Assembly: GCA_964395765.1 (NCBI GenBank)
Contig: CAYNCU010000149.1
Coordinates: 1-10,948 of the forward strand
From: DATDPY01 sp964395765
Lineage (GTDB): Bacteria; Bacteroidota; Bacteroidia; Cytophagales; Cyclobacteriaceae
DNA: 10,948 nt
Direction of reading: 5' to 3'
Position 1 is the first letter of the stretch; every line of letters begins with the position of its first letter. The notes under the pieces are model-generated. The model saw only the letters and a list, made by a program, of their open reading frames with translations, had not been told where the DNA came from and searched no databases. The translations under genes were made by a program, and so were the position numbers. Positions 1 through 6,356 of this stretch are shown one piece after another.

Positions 1-34
1 ATAAACTAATTCTAAACCATTAAATATTAAATAT

Positions 35-172
35 ATGTCAAAAGAAAAAGAAGGAAAAGACAAGAATGTCAAAAAAAAGCCGCTTAAAAACCTGATGGAA
101 AAACGGGCCGCCAAGGCAGCCAAACGCACTGAAAAAAAATTGACGGAAAAATTATTGAATAATATTATTTGA
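35..172 (+). CDS. Small lysine-rich basic protein, 45 aa, unknown function
   Basis: A short open frame runs from ATG to TGA and encodes 45 residues, of which 14 are lysine and 2 arginine. It begins MSKEKEGKDK and ends in LTEKLLNNII. The middle (about residues 17-41) could form one amphipathic, strongly basic helix. There is no signal peptide or membrane segment, so a cytoplasmic, possibly nucleic-acid-associated protein is plausible, but that is inference from composition alone. It lies 81 bases upstream of the glycosyltransferase gene on the same strand and could share its transcript. I do not recognise the family. Support is the clean frame, the non-random charge pattern and the absence of any competing gene here. 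A short lysine-rich frame in AT-rich DNA could also arise by chance. Confidence 0.5.
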   Translation: MSKEKEGKDKNVKKKPLKNLMEKRAAKAAKRTEKKLTEKLLNNII

Positions 173-253
173 TATTAAGAAAAGTCTCTTATTCATGTAA
201 GCAGAACTGCCCCTTTGCATTTTGGCTTTCCTGTTACCTTATAACCGAAAAAA

Positions 254-2488
254 GTGAAATTAGCATTTATTGGAACCTACCCGCCCAGGGAATGTGGAAT
301 CGGAACCTTCACCAACAATCTGTTTAATTCAATGATTGGCTCTGACGGGGAAAATGAAAATATCAATGAAAGTTTTATAATTGCATTAAATGATTTTGAT
401 AGTAGCTATGAATATCCGGAAGAGGTAAAACTGACGATAAGGCAGGAACATCAGGAGGATTATCTGGAGGCGGTTAAATATATCAATCTCAGCGGAGCAG
501 ACCTGTGTATTCTTGAACATGAATTTGGAATTTTTGGCGGTCAAAACGGGGTATATATTCTTCCTTTGTTGCATCGATTGGAAATACCGCTTATTGTAAC
601 CCTTCATACAATTCTTAAAACACCCTCCTATAATGAAAAAGCGGTTTTACAGGGAATATGTAAAATGGCTGATAAAATAGTAGTGATGAGCCATAAGGCA
701 ATTGAGTTCCTTGAGAATATTTATGATGTTCCCGAAGAGAAAATTGTTTTTATCGAACACGGTGTCCCTGACATTAAGTTCAATCAGGAAAAATCGAAGA
801 AGGAGTTTAAGCTCGAATCCAAAAAAGTATTACTGACATTCGGTTTTATAGGGCGGAACAAAGGAATTGAAACGGTACTAAGGGCTTTGCCCAAAGTGGT
901 TGAAAAACATCCGCAGGTTATCTATATCGTGTTGGGAAAAACCCACCCCAACGTGCTTCGCCATTCAGGGGAAGAGTATCGTATATTCTTAATGCGATTG
1001 GTTAAAAGTCTTCAGTTGGAGAAGCATGTTATGTTTTTAAATGAATATATCGGCAAGCAGGATTTATTTAAATACCTTTCCGCTTGTGATATTTATATAA
1101 CGCCATATCTGAATGAAGCCCAGATCACTAGTGGAACGCTTTCGTATGCGGTTGGGGCAGGGTCAGCGGTTCTTTCAACACCGTATTGGCATGCTTCCGA
1201 ATTATTGGCAGAGGGCCGGGGGAGACTGTTTGACTTTAATGATTCGGACAGCCTGGCTTTTGCATTAACCGGCCTGCTTGATCATCCGCAGGAGCTAAAG
1301 GATATAAAAATTAAAGCCTATGATTATGGCAGGAATATTACCTGGCCGAAAACGGGAGATAAGTATGTTGCTCTTGCCTCAGCTATTCTTCGTGAAAACC
1401 ATGTGGTAATCGAACAGAAAGACACTATTCTGGATTTACTGATTCTGCCTCCTTTTTCCCTGGCTCACATCAACCGCTTAACCGATGATACGGGTATTAT
1501 CCAACACGCAAAATTCGGCATTCCCAATTTAAAGGAAGGTTATTGCCTTGACGACAATTCCAGGGCCTTGCTGATGGTGCTGATGGCCTACCGCCAGATG
1601 AAAGATATTCAGGCACTGGAATTATCACCTATCTATATGAGCTATATCCATTACATGCAAAATGCGAACGGTACATTCAGAAATTTTCTGAGCTTCAACA
1701 GGAATTTCCTTGACGAGATAGGCTCTGAGGATTCTTTCGGCCGAACGATTTGGGCATTGGGATATTTGCTGGGTAATGCCCCAAACGACGCCTATTATCA
1801 GACCGGCAAATCCGTATTTTTTAATGCGTCGGTAAATTTCGAAAAATTAAAATCAATACGGAGTATCGCCAATACGATGATTGGCATAAGCTATTACCTG
1901 AAAAGCAACCCTTCCGATGATACGATGACCGAAAGGCTACGGAACATGGCCATGGGGTTAGTAAAACATTACGAGGAAAATGAGTCATCGGATTGGAAAT
2001 GGTTTGAATCTTTACTTGCTTATGATAATGGTATCCTTCCCCTGGCCCTGTTGCATTCATCGGAAATACTGAATGATGATAAGATTACGGATGTGGCCCT
2101 TAATTCAATGAACTTCCTGACCCGGCATACGCTGAAGGATAATTATTTATCAGTCATCGGAAATGAAAAATGGTATAAAAAAGAAGGAGAACGCTCTCTC
2201 TTTGCTCAGCAACCGATTGACGCCATGGCTATGGTTTTAATGTACCACCGTGCCTTTCGCATAACAAAAGACAAAGATTATTTAAATAAACTATACACTT
2301 CCTTTTTATGGTTTTTAGGCGAAAACGATCTGAGAATGAGCCTTTATGATTTTGAGACCCAGGGATGTTGCGATGGATTTGAAAGCTATGGGGTTAATCG
2401 CAACCAGGGCGCTGAAAGTTCCCTGGCGTATTTAATTTCACATTTAACGGTAATGCAGGCATACGAGGAATATCACGCTGCAGGCTAA
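254..2488 (+). CDS. GT4-family glycosyltransferase fused to a C-terminal helical (toroid-like) domain
   Basis: This 744-residue protein probably transfers a sugar from an activated nucleotide donor, GDP-mannose being a guess from context. Residues 1-380 form a GT-B, GT4-type transferase. The N-terminus MKLAFIGTYPPRECGIGTFT carries the glycine-rich acceptor-side loop, EHEFGIFGGQNG is at about 89-100, the second Rossmann domain begins at LLTFGFIGRNKG (about 193-204), and the donor-binding region is around YLNEAQITSGTLSYAVGAG (about 285-303). Residues from about 395 to 744 are helical with repeated aromatic and acidic motifs (CLDDNSRALL near 431, FAQQPIDAMAMV near 650). This resembles alpha/alpha-toroid carbohydrate enzymes, an inference from pattern only. 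No signal peptide or membrane helix is visible, so it is cytoplasmic. GTG is the only possible start, because an in-frame TAA sits at 242-244 and the family N-terminus begins right at the GTG. The GH130 gene downstream on the other strand suggests a shared glycan pathway. The substrate is not known. Confidence 0.87.
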   Translation: MKLAFIGTYPPRECGIGTFTNNLFNSMIGSDGENENINESFIIALNDFDSSYEYPEEVKLTIRQEHQEDYLEAVKYINLSGADLCILEHEFGIFGGQNGVYILPLLHRLEIPLIVTLHTILKTPSYNEKAVLQGICKMADKIVVMSHKAIEFLENIYDVPEEKIVFIEHGVPDIKFNQEKSKKEFKLESKKVLLTFGFIGRNKGIETVLRALPKVVEKHPQVIYIVLGKTHPNVLRHSGEEYRIFLMRLVKSLQLEKHVMFLNEYIGKQDLFKYLSACDIYITPYLNEAQITSGTLSYAVGAGSAVLSTPYWHASELLAEGRGRLFDFNDSDSLAFALTGLLDHPQELKDIKIKAYDYGRNITWPKTGDKYVALASAILRENHVVIEQKDTILDLLILPPFSLAHINRLTDDTGIIQHAKFGIPNLKEGYCLDDNSRALLMVLMAYRQMKDIQALELSPIYMSYIHYMQNANGTFRNFLSFNRNFLDEIGSEDSFGRTIWALGYLLGNAPNDAYYQTGKSVFFNASVNFEKLKSIRSIANTMIGISYYLKSNPSDDTMTERLRNMAMGLVKHYEENESSDWKWFESLLAYDNGILPLALLHSSEILNDDKITDVALNSMNFLTRHTLKDNYLSVIGNEKWYKKEGERSLFAQQPIDAMAMVLMYHRAFRITKDKDYLNKLYTSFLWFLGENDLRMSLYDFETQGCCDGFESYGVNRNQGAESSLAYLISHLTVMQAYEEYHAAG

Positions 2489-2489
2489 G

Positions 2490-2518
2490 AAAAAAAAAGC
2501 CTCACATAAGTAAGGCTC
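2490..2518 (-). terminator. Rho-independent terminator of the cold-shock gene
   Basis: Read on the minus strand, AGCCT (2517-2513) pairs with AGGCT (2502-2498), with two further inner pairs after one mismatch and a 4-base loop, followed directly by at least eight T residues (2497-2490). It lies 30 bases beyond the csp stop codon. On the + strand no T run follows the stem, so it acts mainly on csp. Its T run begins within two bases of the glycosyltransferase stop codon. Confidence 0.75.
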
Positions 2519-2547
2519 AAAAATCTTAATGCTTATAATTATCTAAA

Positions 2548-2739
2548 CTATGCCAGTTTAACATTTACTGCATTTAATCCTTTTTTTCCCGCTTCCAGAT
2601 TAAAAGTTACCTCGTCATTCTCTTTGATACTATCCCTTAATCCGGATGAATGCACAAAATATTCTTTAGGTGAGTCCGCGTCTTTGATAAATCCAAAACC
2701 TTTTGATTCATCATAAAATTTTACTTTTCCGTTGTTCAT
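2548..2739 (-). CDS. Cold-shock domain protein (CspA family)
   Basis: A 63-residue protein consisting of one cold-shock domain, a five-stranded OB fold that binds single-stranded RNA and DNA and melts RNA structure in the cytoplasm. Both nucleic-acid-binding motifs are present: RNP1 as KGFGFI (residues 13-18) and RNP2 as YFVHSS (27-32). The opening GKVKFYDESKGFGF is typical of the family, with tyrosine where E. coli CspA has tryptophan. Length is normal for the shorter Bacteroidota members. The ATG lies about 22 bases downstream of a TACCTTGC sequence (2769-2762 on the minus strand), a loose match to the TAnnTTTG -7 element. It is transcribed towards the glycosyltransferase gene and ends at its own terminator, so it is probably monocistronic. 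Whether it responds to cold or is constitutive cannot be told from the sequence. Confidence 0.95.
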   Translation of the reverse strand: MNNGKVKFYDESKGFGFIKDADSPKEYFVHSSGLRDSIKENDEVTFNLEAGKKGLNAVNVKLA

Positions 2740-2903
2740 AAAATAATTTTAAAATAATGTTGCAAGGTACGCCTATTCCCCGGGATATTGTTTTATATGA
2801 TTAATTAATTGCGCGATTTAAGGCAAATCAGCCTTTAAAACCGGATTTACTCAGCCGGAATTTATGGATATCTACCTCGTTATTACAAAGCCAACGTATT
2901 CGG

Positions 2904-2917
2904 ATTATAATTATAAT
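2904..2917. repeat. Perfect 14-base AT palindrome between csp and GH130
   Basis: The sequence ATTATAATTATAAT is fully self-complementary and is flanked by CGG on the left and GCCG on the right, so it could extend into a short GC-clamped hairpin. It sits in the 216-base gap after the GH130 stop and before csp. It has no T run, so it is not a standard terminator. It may be an operator or a chance AT palindrome. The rest of the gap shows nothing recognisable. Confidence 0.25.
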
Positions 2918-2955
2918 GCCGGTATTTGAATCGAATGTCAATTAATGACGGTTGG

Positions 2956-4428
2956 TTAGGCCGGATTTTTTAATTCATTCAGAAGTTCCCTCAAATTAAC
3001 CGTAGCGTAGGTAGATGCATAATCAGAAATGCCGTACGGAATTATCAGATCTTCATTATGGATCATCGAGCCGCAGGAATAAACCACATTTGGCACATAA
3101 CCCTCCCTTTCTTTATTATTGGGTATTAGTAAAGGTGATTTTAATCTCCCGGTTTCTTTTTCGGGATTTTGAAGATCGAAAAGCGATGCCCCTAATACAT
3201 ATTCACGCATCGGCCCGACACCATGGGTTATGACCAGCCAACCTTCGGGGGTTTCAATGGGCGATCCGCAATTTCCTATCTGAATGAATTCCCATGGAAA
3301 TACAGGCTGTTGTAATAATTTTGATTCACGCCATATGGATATATTATCAGAATAGGCAAGATAATTATTGAAACCATCCAACCGGCAAAGCATAGCAAAT
3401 TTGCCATTTATTTTTCTTGGAAAAATTGCCATTCCCTTGTTCTGTGCTATTTCCCCATGAACCGGCATTACCCTGAAGTGATAAAAATCCGAGGTGTCCA
3501 GCATTTTTGGCAATATCGTAATTCCGTCATAGGCTGTATAGGTGGCATAATATATCGTGGTTCCGGATTCATCTGTAAATTTTACGAACCGTGCGTCTTC
3601 AATTCCATTTTTTTCATTGGCCGATACCGGAAAAATTACTCTTTCGGATAAGTTAGTGTCCAATGAAAAATCGAGCTCATAATGGGAGGAAGCCAGCCAT
3701 GAAATCTGTCTTAAAAATATATCCTTTTCAACCGCAGGTTGAAGGGATGTTCTTACCTCAGCAATGCTTTTCTGAAGCTCGCCGTAGGTGAAATTATCCT
3801 TTAACTTATCCAGTATCAATTCGGCAGGAATCATGGCATGAAAGTCCTGCATTTCATTCAGCTTACTTTTAAATGATTTTTTATCGTAAACATGGCGCCG
3901 GATACGCTCGGCTTCTTCAAGCATTCTTCCGACAGGTTCAATTGTAAAATTGTTATTCTTATCGAGGACTCCTGTCCGGAAAACAATGGACGAAATATGT
4001 CCTTCTCCGGTTGCCCGGAAACTAATAATTACTCTTTTCTCACCGGGCCCGGTCTCTGACTGATCCGGATGTTCAACCATGGAGGGATTAAAGAAAGCCG
4101 CCGATTCAATTGAGTATTCAGATGTAAAATAGGACCCAATGAGTATTTTTTGAGGTATGCCAATTGATTCCGGGTCAATGTTTAATTGTGACAGCACATG
4201 GGCTACCTTATCGAAATGTTTTATGAAAATTTTCGAGATATTTCTATGACGCATCGAATAATCCCTCAGCACCTGGTTCAAAACAAAGGCTGCCTCCTTT
4301 TCAGACATCTTTATTACCGATTGTATGATATTCACTGACCTTTCGTCGTTCATAAATAGAAATCGGGCGATTACCCTGCTGGCGTCAGGAAGGAATTTTA
4401 TATCCTTTCTGTTTACGGCAAATTGCAT
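2956..4428 (-). CDS. GH130 family beta-mannoside phosphorylase / beta-mannosidase
   Basis: A 490-residue enzyme of glycoside hydrolase family 130, whose members phosphorolyse or hydrolyse beta-linked mannosides. The five-bladed propeller occupies roughly residues 85-490, with ISFRATGEGH (about 135), GIEDARFVKF (about 275, containing the family's catalytic Asp), KGMAIFPRKINGKFAMLCR (about 331), SPIETPEGWLVITHGVG (about 389) and a C-terminal IPYGISDYASTYATVNL. About 85 N-terminal residues precede the propeller, and a helical insertion lies near residues 165-235, as in the long Bacteroidota type. There is no signal peptide, so it should be cytoplasmic. An upstream ATG at 4488 would add 20 residues. 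I prefer 4428 because the conserved family start resembles MQFAVNRKDIKFLPD and because a -7-like element (4455-4448) lies between the two starts. Whether it is a phosphorylase or hydrolase, and its linkage specificity, cannot be settled by reading. The GT4 gene nearby suggests synthesis and recycling of one mannoside. Confidence 0.88.
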   Translation of the reverse strand: MQFAVNRKDIKFLPDASRVIARFLFMNDERSVNIIQSVIKMSEKEAAFVLNQVLRDYSMRHRNISKIFIKHFDKVAHVLSQLNIDPESIGIPQKILIGSYFTSEYSIESAAFFNPSMVEHPDQSETGPGEKRVIISFRATGEGHISSIVFRTGVLDKNNNFTIEPVGRMLEEAERIRRHVYDKKSFKSKLNEMQDFHAMIPAELILDKLKDNFTYGELQKSIAEVRTSLQPAVEKDIFLRQISWLASSHYELDFSLDTNLSERVIFPVSANEKNGIEDARFVKFTDESGTTIYYATYTAYDGITILPKMLDTSDFYHFRVMPVHGEIAQNKGMAIFPRKINGKFAMLCRLDGFNNYLAYSDNISIWRESKLLQQPVFPWEFIQIGNCGSPIETPEGWLVITHGVGPMREYVLGASLFDLQNPEKETGRLKSPLLIPNNKEREGYVPNVVYSCGSMIHNEDLIIPYGISDYASTYATVNLRELLNELKNPA

Positions 4429-4447
4429 GGAGTGGTTATAATTTATG

Positions 4448-4455
4448 TAAAGGTA
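4448..4455 (-). promoter_or_regulatory. Possible -7 element of the GH130 gene
   Basis: The minus strand reads TACCTTTA, seven of eight positions of the Bacteroidota -7 consensus TAnnTTTG. It ends 19 bases before the ATG at 4428. No well-spaced -33 TTG was found. If used, transcripts would exclude the upstream ATG at 4488, which supports the shorter protein. Confidence 0.35.
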
Positions 4456-4582
4456 GACTCCACAAGTCAATAAGTGAGTTAATTTCAATTTATATTAATA
4501 ATTGATAGTTAAGCTTGCTTTAATTTCAATTCGAATAAAGAGCCCTGGTTTCATTATACTAGGAATAATTAATATTTTTTTA

Positions 4583-4590
4583 TAACTTTA
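4583..4590 (+). promoter_or_regulatory. Possible -7 element of the AraC-type regulator gene
   Basis: TAACTTTA matches TAnnTTTG except at the last base and lies 25 bases before the ATG at 4616. The upstream region is very AT-rich, which lowers the significance. Together with the minus-strand element at 4455-4448 it would make 4429-4615 a divergent promoter region. Confidence 0.3.
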
Positions 4591-4615
4591 TCCATTAAAT
4601 CCTGCCAGATCCAAC

Positions 4616-5176
4616 ATGAAACTTTATATTAAATACATGGTAAGTCTGCGATGTAAAATGCTCGTCAATGAAGAATTGAAAAAACTTGGTTTACATCATG
4701 CGGTAGTTGATCTGGGAACGGTTGAGCTTTTCGACGACATAACGGAAGTGCAGCGCAAACAACTGAAGGAAAACCTCCTTCACTCAGGTTTGGAATTACT
4801 TGATGATAAAAAGAGTATCCTGATTGAAAAAATCAAAGCCGTGATTATTGAAATGATTCATTATTCCGACGAATTGCCTAAAGTAAATTATTCGGATTAT
4901 ATCAGTGAAAAATTAAATTACGATTATACCTACCTTTCCAACATATTTTCTGAGGTTAAGGGGATTACTATCCAACATTTTATTATCCTGCATAAAATTG
5001 AAAAAGTAAAGGAATTGCTGTTGTATGACGAACTCACCCTATCCGAAATTTCCTATAAACTTCATTACAGCAGCGCCGCACATTTGTCTAACCAGTTCAA
5101 GAAAATTACCGGCCTCACGCCTTCATTTTTTAAACAAATGAAACAAAAACGCATATTGAACCTGGAAAATCTTTAG
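4616..5176 (+). CDS. Short AraC-type regulator with HMA-like N-terminal domain
   Basis: A 186-residue protein with two parts. Residues 1 to about 63 have the beta-alpha-beta-beta-alpha-beta pattern of a heavy-metal-associated (ferredoxin-like) domain, starting MKLYIKYMVSLRCKMLV. Only one cysteine (Cys13) stands where metal-binding versions have CxxC, so classical copper-type binding is unlikely. Residues about 90-178 are an AraC/XylS DNA-binding domain with two helix-turn-helix units: YTYLSNIFSEVKGIT (about 104-118) and, after the linking helix HKIEKVKELL, LTLSEISYKLHYSS (about 140-153) followed by HLSNQFKKITGLTPSFFK. The usual sugar-binding cupin domain is missing. This short form is common in Bacteroidota, but I know of no established signal for it. 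It may control the divergently transcribed GH130 gene, the envelope genes downstream, or distant targets; the sequence does not decide. Confidence 0.88.
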   Translation: MKLYIKYMVSLRCKMLVNEELKKLGLHHAVVDLGTVELFDDITEVQRKQLKENLLHSGLELLDDKKSILIEKIKAVIIEMIHYSDELPKVNYSDYISEKLNYDYTYLSNIFSEVKGITIQHFIILHKIEKVKELLLYDELTLSEISYKLHYSSAAHLSNQFKKITGLTPSFFKQMKQKRILNLENL

Positions 5177-5278
5177 TAGTTTGTGTGTTTATTATTTTAA
5201 GGCTTGTACGAATCGCAATTTAATCAACATTTCAATTTACTGAAAAATAAGAAGTACCTGATGAAATAAAATTCAGGC

Positions 5279-5539
5279 CTATTCGAAAATAGGGATCACG
5301 AGAGAGAAAACCTTTTCCAGGAAGCTTGGGTTGAGCCCTGGCACATCTAGGGGACGTTCGCCAGAAAAATTGTGTAACCCGCTACCTGTTATCCAAACCA
5401 TTTTTAAACCGGTAACCGGACGAAATAAAATAAGATCCAATGCAGATTCATTATTGATAGTTTAAGAATTTTTCCGTATACCGTTTATCCCTTTCAGTTT
5501 TGAGCCAATATCATAGAGGGTGAATAAATGCAATGATAA
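5279..5539 (-). pseudogene. Possible remnant of a degraded gene
   Basis: The 466 bases between the regulator and the next gene (5177-5642) hold no intact gene, but one minus-strand frame looks protein-like. From 5539 it reads FTLYDIGSKLKGINGIRKNS, then a TAA at 5464-5462, then continues as ESALDLILFRPVTGLKMVW, GERPLDVPGLNPSFLEKVF and SLVIPIFE before TAG at 5281-5279. The residue mix is that of a normal protein, and local GC is higher than in the flanks. No usable start precedes the first part. An ATG at 5401 would give a 40-residue peptide, MVWITGSGLHNFSG onward. I do not recognise the family. It could be the C-terminal part of a lost gene with a nonsense mutation, or a chance open frame. The flanks 5177-5278 and 5540-5598 are AT-rich and show nothing further. 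Confidence 0.3.
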
Positions 5540-5598
5540 TCAGTGATTTATGTAATAATCAATGAAAGTTGTGTAGCAATTACTCATTAGATTACATT

Positions 5599-5606
5599 GA
5601 CCTTTG
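5599..5606 (+). promoter_or_regulatory. Possible -7 element of the envelope gene cluster
   Basis: GACCTTTG agrees with TAnnTTTG at all but the first base and lies 36 bases before the ATG at 5643. A TTG at 5569-5571 is too distant to be an ideal -33 element. The position is right for a leader of about 30 bases, and the element overlaps the in-frame TTG at 5604, which argues against that codon being the start. Confidence 0.35.
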
Positions 5607-5642
5607 TTACATAAATGTTCCCCTAACCTAAATTCCATCAAA

Positions 5643-5954
5643 ATGAAAAAAATAATCCTTTGCCTGTTAACGGCCGGACTGCTGTTCACGTTTATTCCGG
5701 TCCAGCTGACTGCCGGTTCTAAAACGCTTCCCTCTACCACGAAAACCATCGAGTCGGAAGAAGCCCAAACCATCCTCAATCGTTTAAATGAAATCAAAGC
5801 GATGGATAAATCCAAGCTCACCCAGTCAGAAAAGAAAGTATTACGGAAAGAAGTAACCGAATCCAAAAAAAGAATGCAAAGTATCGGCGGAGGAGTATAT
5901 ATTTCTGTAGGTGCCCTCATCATTATTATATTGTTATTGGTTATTCTACTTTAA
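5643..5954 (+). CDS. Small exported protein with C-terminal membrane helix
   Basis: A 103-residue protein with a signal peptide (MKKIILCLLTAGLLFTF, probable cleavage near residue 24), a charged helical middle (about 35-80, including RLNEIKAMDKSKLTQSEKKV and KEVTESKKRM), a GGG hinge at about 83-85, and a hydrophobic C-terminal segment IIIILLLVILL that ends the protein. The expected topology is periplasmic with a C-terminal anchor, the tail almost fully in the membrane. I recognise the arrangement (IKAMDKSKL, SEKK, RKEV, GGGVY, then a membrane tail) as a recurrent Bacteroidota small-protein family without known function. The ATG at 5643 is chosen because the signal peptide starts there; 13 upstream in-frame codons open with TTG and lack signal character. 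It is the first of four same-strand envelope genes, 62 bases before the next. Confidence 0.8.
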   Translation: MKKIILCLLTAGLLFTFIPVQLTAGSKTLPSTTKTIESEEAQTILNRLNEIKAMDKSKLTQSEKKVLRKEVTESKKRMQSIGGGVYISVGALIIIILLLVILL

Positions 5955-6016
5955 AAAATTCAATTAATCAGAAAACAAATTCAAATCAATGTCTTCTTTA
6001 AAATATTAACATAATC

Positions 6017-6238
6017 ATGAAAAAAATAGGTATAATCATTCTGGTTGTCGGATTGCTGATCACGATATTCACCGGCTTTAATCTTATTACAAAAAAGAAA
6101 GTTGTGGATGTGGGAGATTTGCAGATTTCTACAAATCAAAACCATCGCGTAGCATGGTCCCCCATCATCGGAATCGTTGCGATGGTTACCGGCGGAGTAG
6201 TATTTTTAGTGGGTACCAAAAAAAGAATAAATGTATAA
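6017..6238 (+). CDS. Small two-helix inner-membrane protein
   Basis: A 73-residue protein with two membrane helices: residues about 4-22 (IGIIILVVGLLITIFTGFN) and about 48-67 (SPIIGIVAMVTGGVVFLVG). Between them is a polar stretch of about 25 residues with KKKVVDVGDLQI. The tail KKRINV is positively charged. By the positive-inside rule both ends should face the cytoplasm and the loop the periplasm. I recognise no named domain; similar two-helix proteins are frequent beside envelope-stress genes in Bacteroidota. The ATG has no competing upstream start, and it lies between two other envelope genes on the same strand, so a shared transcript is likely. The 118 bases after it contain only a weak 5-bp hairpin at 6277-6292 without a T run. 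Confidence 0.8.
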   Translation: MKKIGIIILVVGLLITIFTGFNLITKKKVVDVGDLQISTNQNHRVAWSPIIGIVAMVTGGVVFLVGTKKRINV

Positions 6239-6356
6239 CTACCGGATTGCGAAACTTCGCAGCTGAAGAAGATTTACACACTCAAAGGTGTGATATTCAT
6301 TTTCAATTATGTATGCGAGGTTTAAAATATTCTCAATTCAGTTAAACACAAAAAGT

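Noticed and set aside
2864..2929. 21-residue + strand frame between csp and GH130
   Set aside because: Too short, no start signal, and antisense to the GH130 trailer region; most likely chance.
5337..5419. Inverted repeats CTGGC/GCCAG and CCGGT-A-ACCGG in the gene-poor gap
   Set aside because: Short stems, one with a long loop, inside a stretch that looks like a gene remnant; no direct repeats or target-site duplications that would suggest a mobile element.
5540..5923. 127-codon minus-strand open frame opposite the small exported protein gene
   Set aside because: It lies antisense to a gene with a clear signal peptide and membrane tail, and its translation is serine- and phenylalanine-rich with no recognisable pattern.
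6277..6292. Hairpin CACAC / GTGTG between the two-helix and barrel genes
   Set aside because: Only five base pairs with no T run; not enough for a terminator and no sign of a regulatory element.
6154..6345. 63-codon + strand frame overlapping the end of the two-helix protein gene
   Set aside because: It overlaps the second membrane helix in another frame and its translation is rich in Cys, His and Arg without pattern.
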